Below, one piece after another: positions 4,731 to 6,019 of a stretch of 6,019 bases of DNA. A model generated the notes under the pieces. The model had not been told where the DNA came from. It did no database searches and saw only the letters and a list, made by a program, of their open reading frames with translations. How positions within the stretch are numbered: position 1 is the first letter of the stretch; every line of letters starts with the position of its first letter. Source of the stretch: Planctomycetota bacterium (lineage in GTDB: Bacteria; Planctomycetota; Phycisphaerae; Sedimentisphaerales; SG8-4); NCBI GenBank assembly GCA_030607345.1, contig JAUWKC010000116.1, positions 1 through 6,019 on the forward strand, written 5' to 3'. The position numbers and the translations under genes were made by a program.

Positions 4731-6019
4731 TCATTTTCTGTGCGAGCGGGCCAACAGCCGGAGCGGCACCTCCTGCATCGGCAAAAGCCCGCGCAGGCGG
4801 CTAATTATAAACCGCCGGTAATTCTCGTCAAACAGTTCTTCGGTGTTAACGAACATAAGAATCGTAATCGGATTGACGGCGATTTGGGTCGCGTAGTAGA
4901 ACCTGGGCCGGCCTGCTTTGCCGGCGGCGCCAAGCGTCTCGGTTTTTATGACCTCAAAGACCTTGTTGAGTTTGGCCGTCGGCATCCACATTGTTGTCTG
5001 CTTGAAAATCTGCGCCGCCAAATCCAGCACGGCCTGAACGTTCTTCGTGCTGGTTGCAGTGGTAAAAGCGAGCGGCGCGAATTTTAGTCCGGGCAGCACT
5101 TTCGTTAGATACCGCTGGTAGTCAGCGGTAGCGGCCGTCTGTTTGGCCAGGTCCCACTTATTTACCACTATTATGCAGCTTTTATACTCCTGTTCGAGCA
5201 ACCTGGCCAGCTTCTTATCCACCTGCGATACGGGCTCGGCGGCGTCGATGAGAAACAACACCACGTCGGCCCGGCGAATCGAACGTGTCACCCGGACGTA
5301 GCTGTAGAATTCGATGCTGTCGGCAATTTTGCTTTTTTTTCTTACTCCTGCAGTGTCAATGACCACTATTGTCCTGCCGTCTTTCTCGAACCGCACGTCC
5401 ACGGCGTCCCTGGTTGTGCCCGGCGTCTCGCTGACGATAACACGGTCCGAACCAACCATTGCGTTTACCAGCGTGCTTTTGCCGGCGTTCCGCTTGCCGA
5501 CGACCGCTATTTTCATAACCGGCTCGGCGGGCCTTGAGGAGTCTATGTGCTCGAGCTTCTCGAAGATTCTATCGAGCAGAACCGACTTGTTGAGGTTGTT
5601 CTGCACCGAGATGCAGAGGAACTCGCCCAGCCCCAGGGCTGAAAATTCCGCCGCGTCCGGGAACATTTTTGCGTTGTCGGCCTTGTTCGCGACAGGTATC
5701 ATCTCAAGGCCGTGACTGCGCAGCAGTTGCACTATTTTCTCATCCAGCGGGGTCAGACCGTCGCGGATATCAACCATAAAAACAACAAGGTCCGCTGATT
5801 CGATGGCCTGGTGAATCTGCCGGGTGATATGACCCGCCAGGTCGTCTCTATCGACCACGCCATATCCGCCCGTGTCCGTCAGCTCAAAGTATTTGTCGTC
5901 TCGCGCGATGAGCGTGCTGATTCGGTCACGCGTCACGCCCGGCGTCGGCTCAACGATGCTTATCATCTTACCGGCCAGGGCATTAAGCAGACTGCTTTTG
6001 CCCACGTTCGGCCGACCAA
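4731..6019 (-). CDS. der: Ribosome biogenesis GTPase Der (EngA), N-terminus outside the window
   Basis: Der carries two consecutive GTPase domains and a KH-like domain and acts in 50S subunit assembly. The reading frame runs off the right edge. Visible codons begin GRPNVGKSS, the first P-loop, so about ten N-terminal residues are missing; an apparent GTG start at 6005 is internal. Counting that GTG codon as residue 1, domain 1 has TPGVTRD (21-27), DTGGYG (44-49) and NKAD (107-110). Domain 2 has P-loop GKRNAGKST (170-178), TPGTTRD (194-200), DTAG (217-220) and NKWD (282-285). The KH-like domain covers about 340-424, with RPRFYYATQIAVNP and FVNTEELFDENYRRFI. Domain 2's G5 region reads FTTATSTKN where the family usually has a SALTG-type motif. 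Stop is TGA at plus 4731-4733, and cstA starts 16 nt further on. Identity is firm. Confidence 0.96.
   Translation of the reverse strand, partial: GRPNVGKSSLLNALAGKMISIVEPTPGVTRDRISTLIARDDKYFELTDTGGYGVVDRDDLAGHITRQIHQAIESADLVVFMVDIRDGLTPLDEKIVQLLRSHGLEMIPVANKADNAKMFPDAAEFSALGLGEFLCISVQNNLNKSVLLDRIFEKLEHIDSSRPAEPVMKIAVVGKRNAGKSTLVNAMVGSDRVIVSETPGTTRDAVDVRFEKDGRTIVVIDTAGVRKKSKIADSIEFYSYVRVTRSIRRADVVLFLIDAAEPVSQVDKKLARLLEQEYKSCIIVVNKWDLAKQTAATADYQRYLTKVLPGLKFAPLAFTTATSTKNVQAVLDLAAQIFKQTTMWMPTAKLNKVFEVIKTETLGAAGKAGRPRFYYATQIAVNPITILMFVNTEELFDENYRRFIISRLRGLLPMQEVPLRLLARSHRK

Noticed and set aside
6003..6005. GTG as the start of Der
   Set aside because: The frame continues upstream as GRPN, completing the GRPNVGKS P-loop; the real start is outside the window.
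1..6019. Mobile element, CRISPR array, phage or defence system
   Set aside because: No transposase, integrase, terminal inverted repeats, spaced repeats or defence-type proteins were seen on either strand.

Overview
The window reads as an ordinary chromosomal segment of a bacterium, most likely a planctomycete-like or related Gram-negative-type lineage. That placement is an inference from gene style: a CdaA/CdaR pair with a lipoprotein-type signal peptide next door, a Der second P-loop of the form GKRNAGKST, and sparse Shine-Dalgarno use. No marker here fixes the phylum. I see no insertion sequence, phage gene, CRISPR array or obvious foreign cassette.

Left end (1-331): the last 35 codons of typA (BipA) are followed after 8 nt by the first ~33 codons of lepA (EF-4). 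The lepA frame then collapses and meets a stop at 232-234. Faint lepA-like traces in shifted frames may run to 259. The next base is the 3' end of a well-formed tRNA-Thr(UGU) on the minus strand, which has its own plausible promoter (341-369). So lepA is broken here, either as a real pseudogene or as an assembly join.

Middle (370-3012, plus strand): a 178-nt non-coding stretch leads into an exact-consensus sigma-70 promoter (TTGACA-17-TATAAT, 548-576). A 10-bp hairpin lies in the transcript leader (610-633). Next come a small predicted lipoprotein of unknown function, then cdaA (membrane diadenylate cyclase) and cdaR (YbbR-domain regulator). This looks like a c-di-AMP synthesis module. It lacks the glmM gene that follows cdaA-cdaR in Firmicutes, and its cyclase has D-M-A in place of the usual D-G-A motif.

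Right end (2966-6019, minus strand): der (ribosome-assembly GTPase, start just outside the window) is followed 16 nt later by cstA (CstA-family transporter), probably as one transcript. cstA converges on cdaR, and the two coding regions overlap tail to tail by 47 nt.

Nothing here amounts to a convincing new system. The points most worth checking are the lepA breakpoint at the tRNA 3' end, the DMA substitution in CdaA, and the strongly promoted unknown lipoprotein upstream of cdaA.
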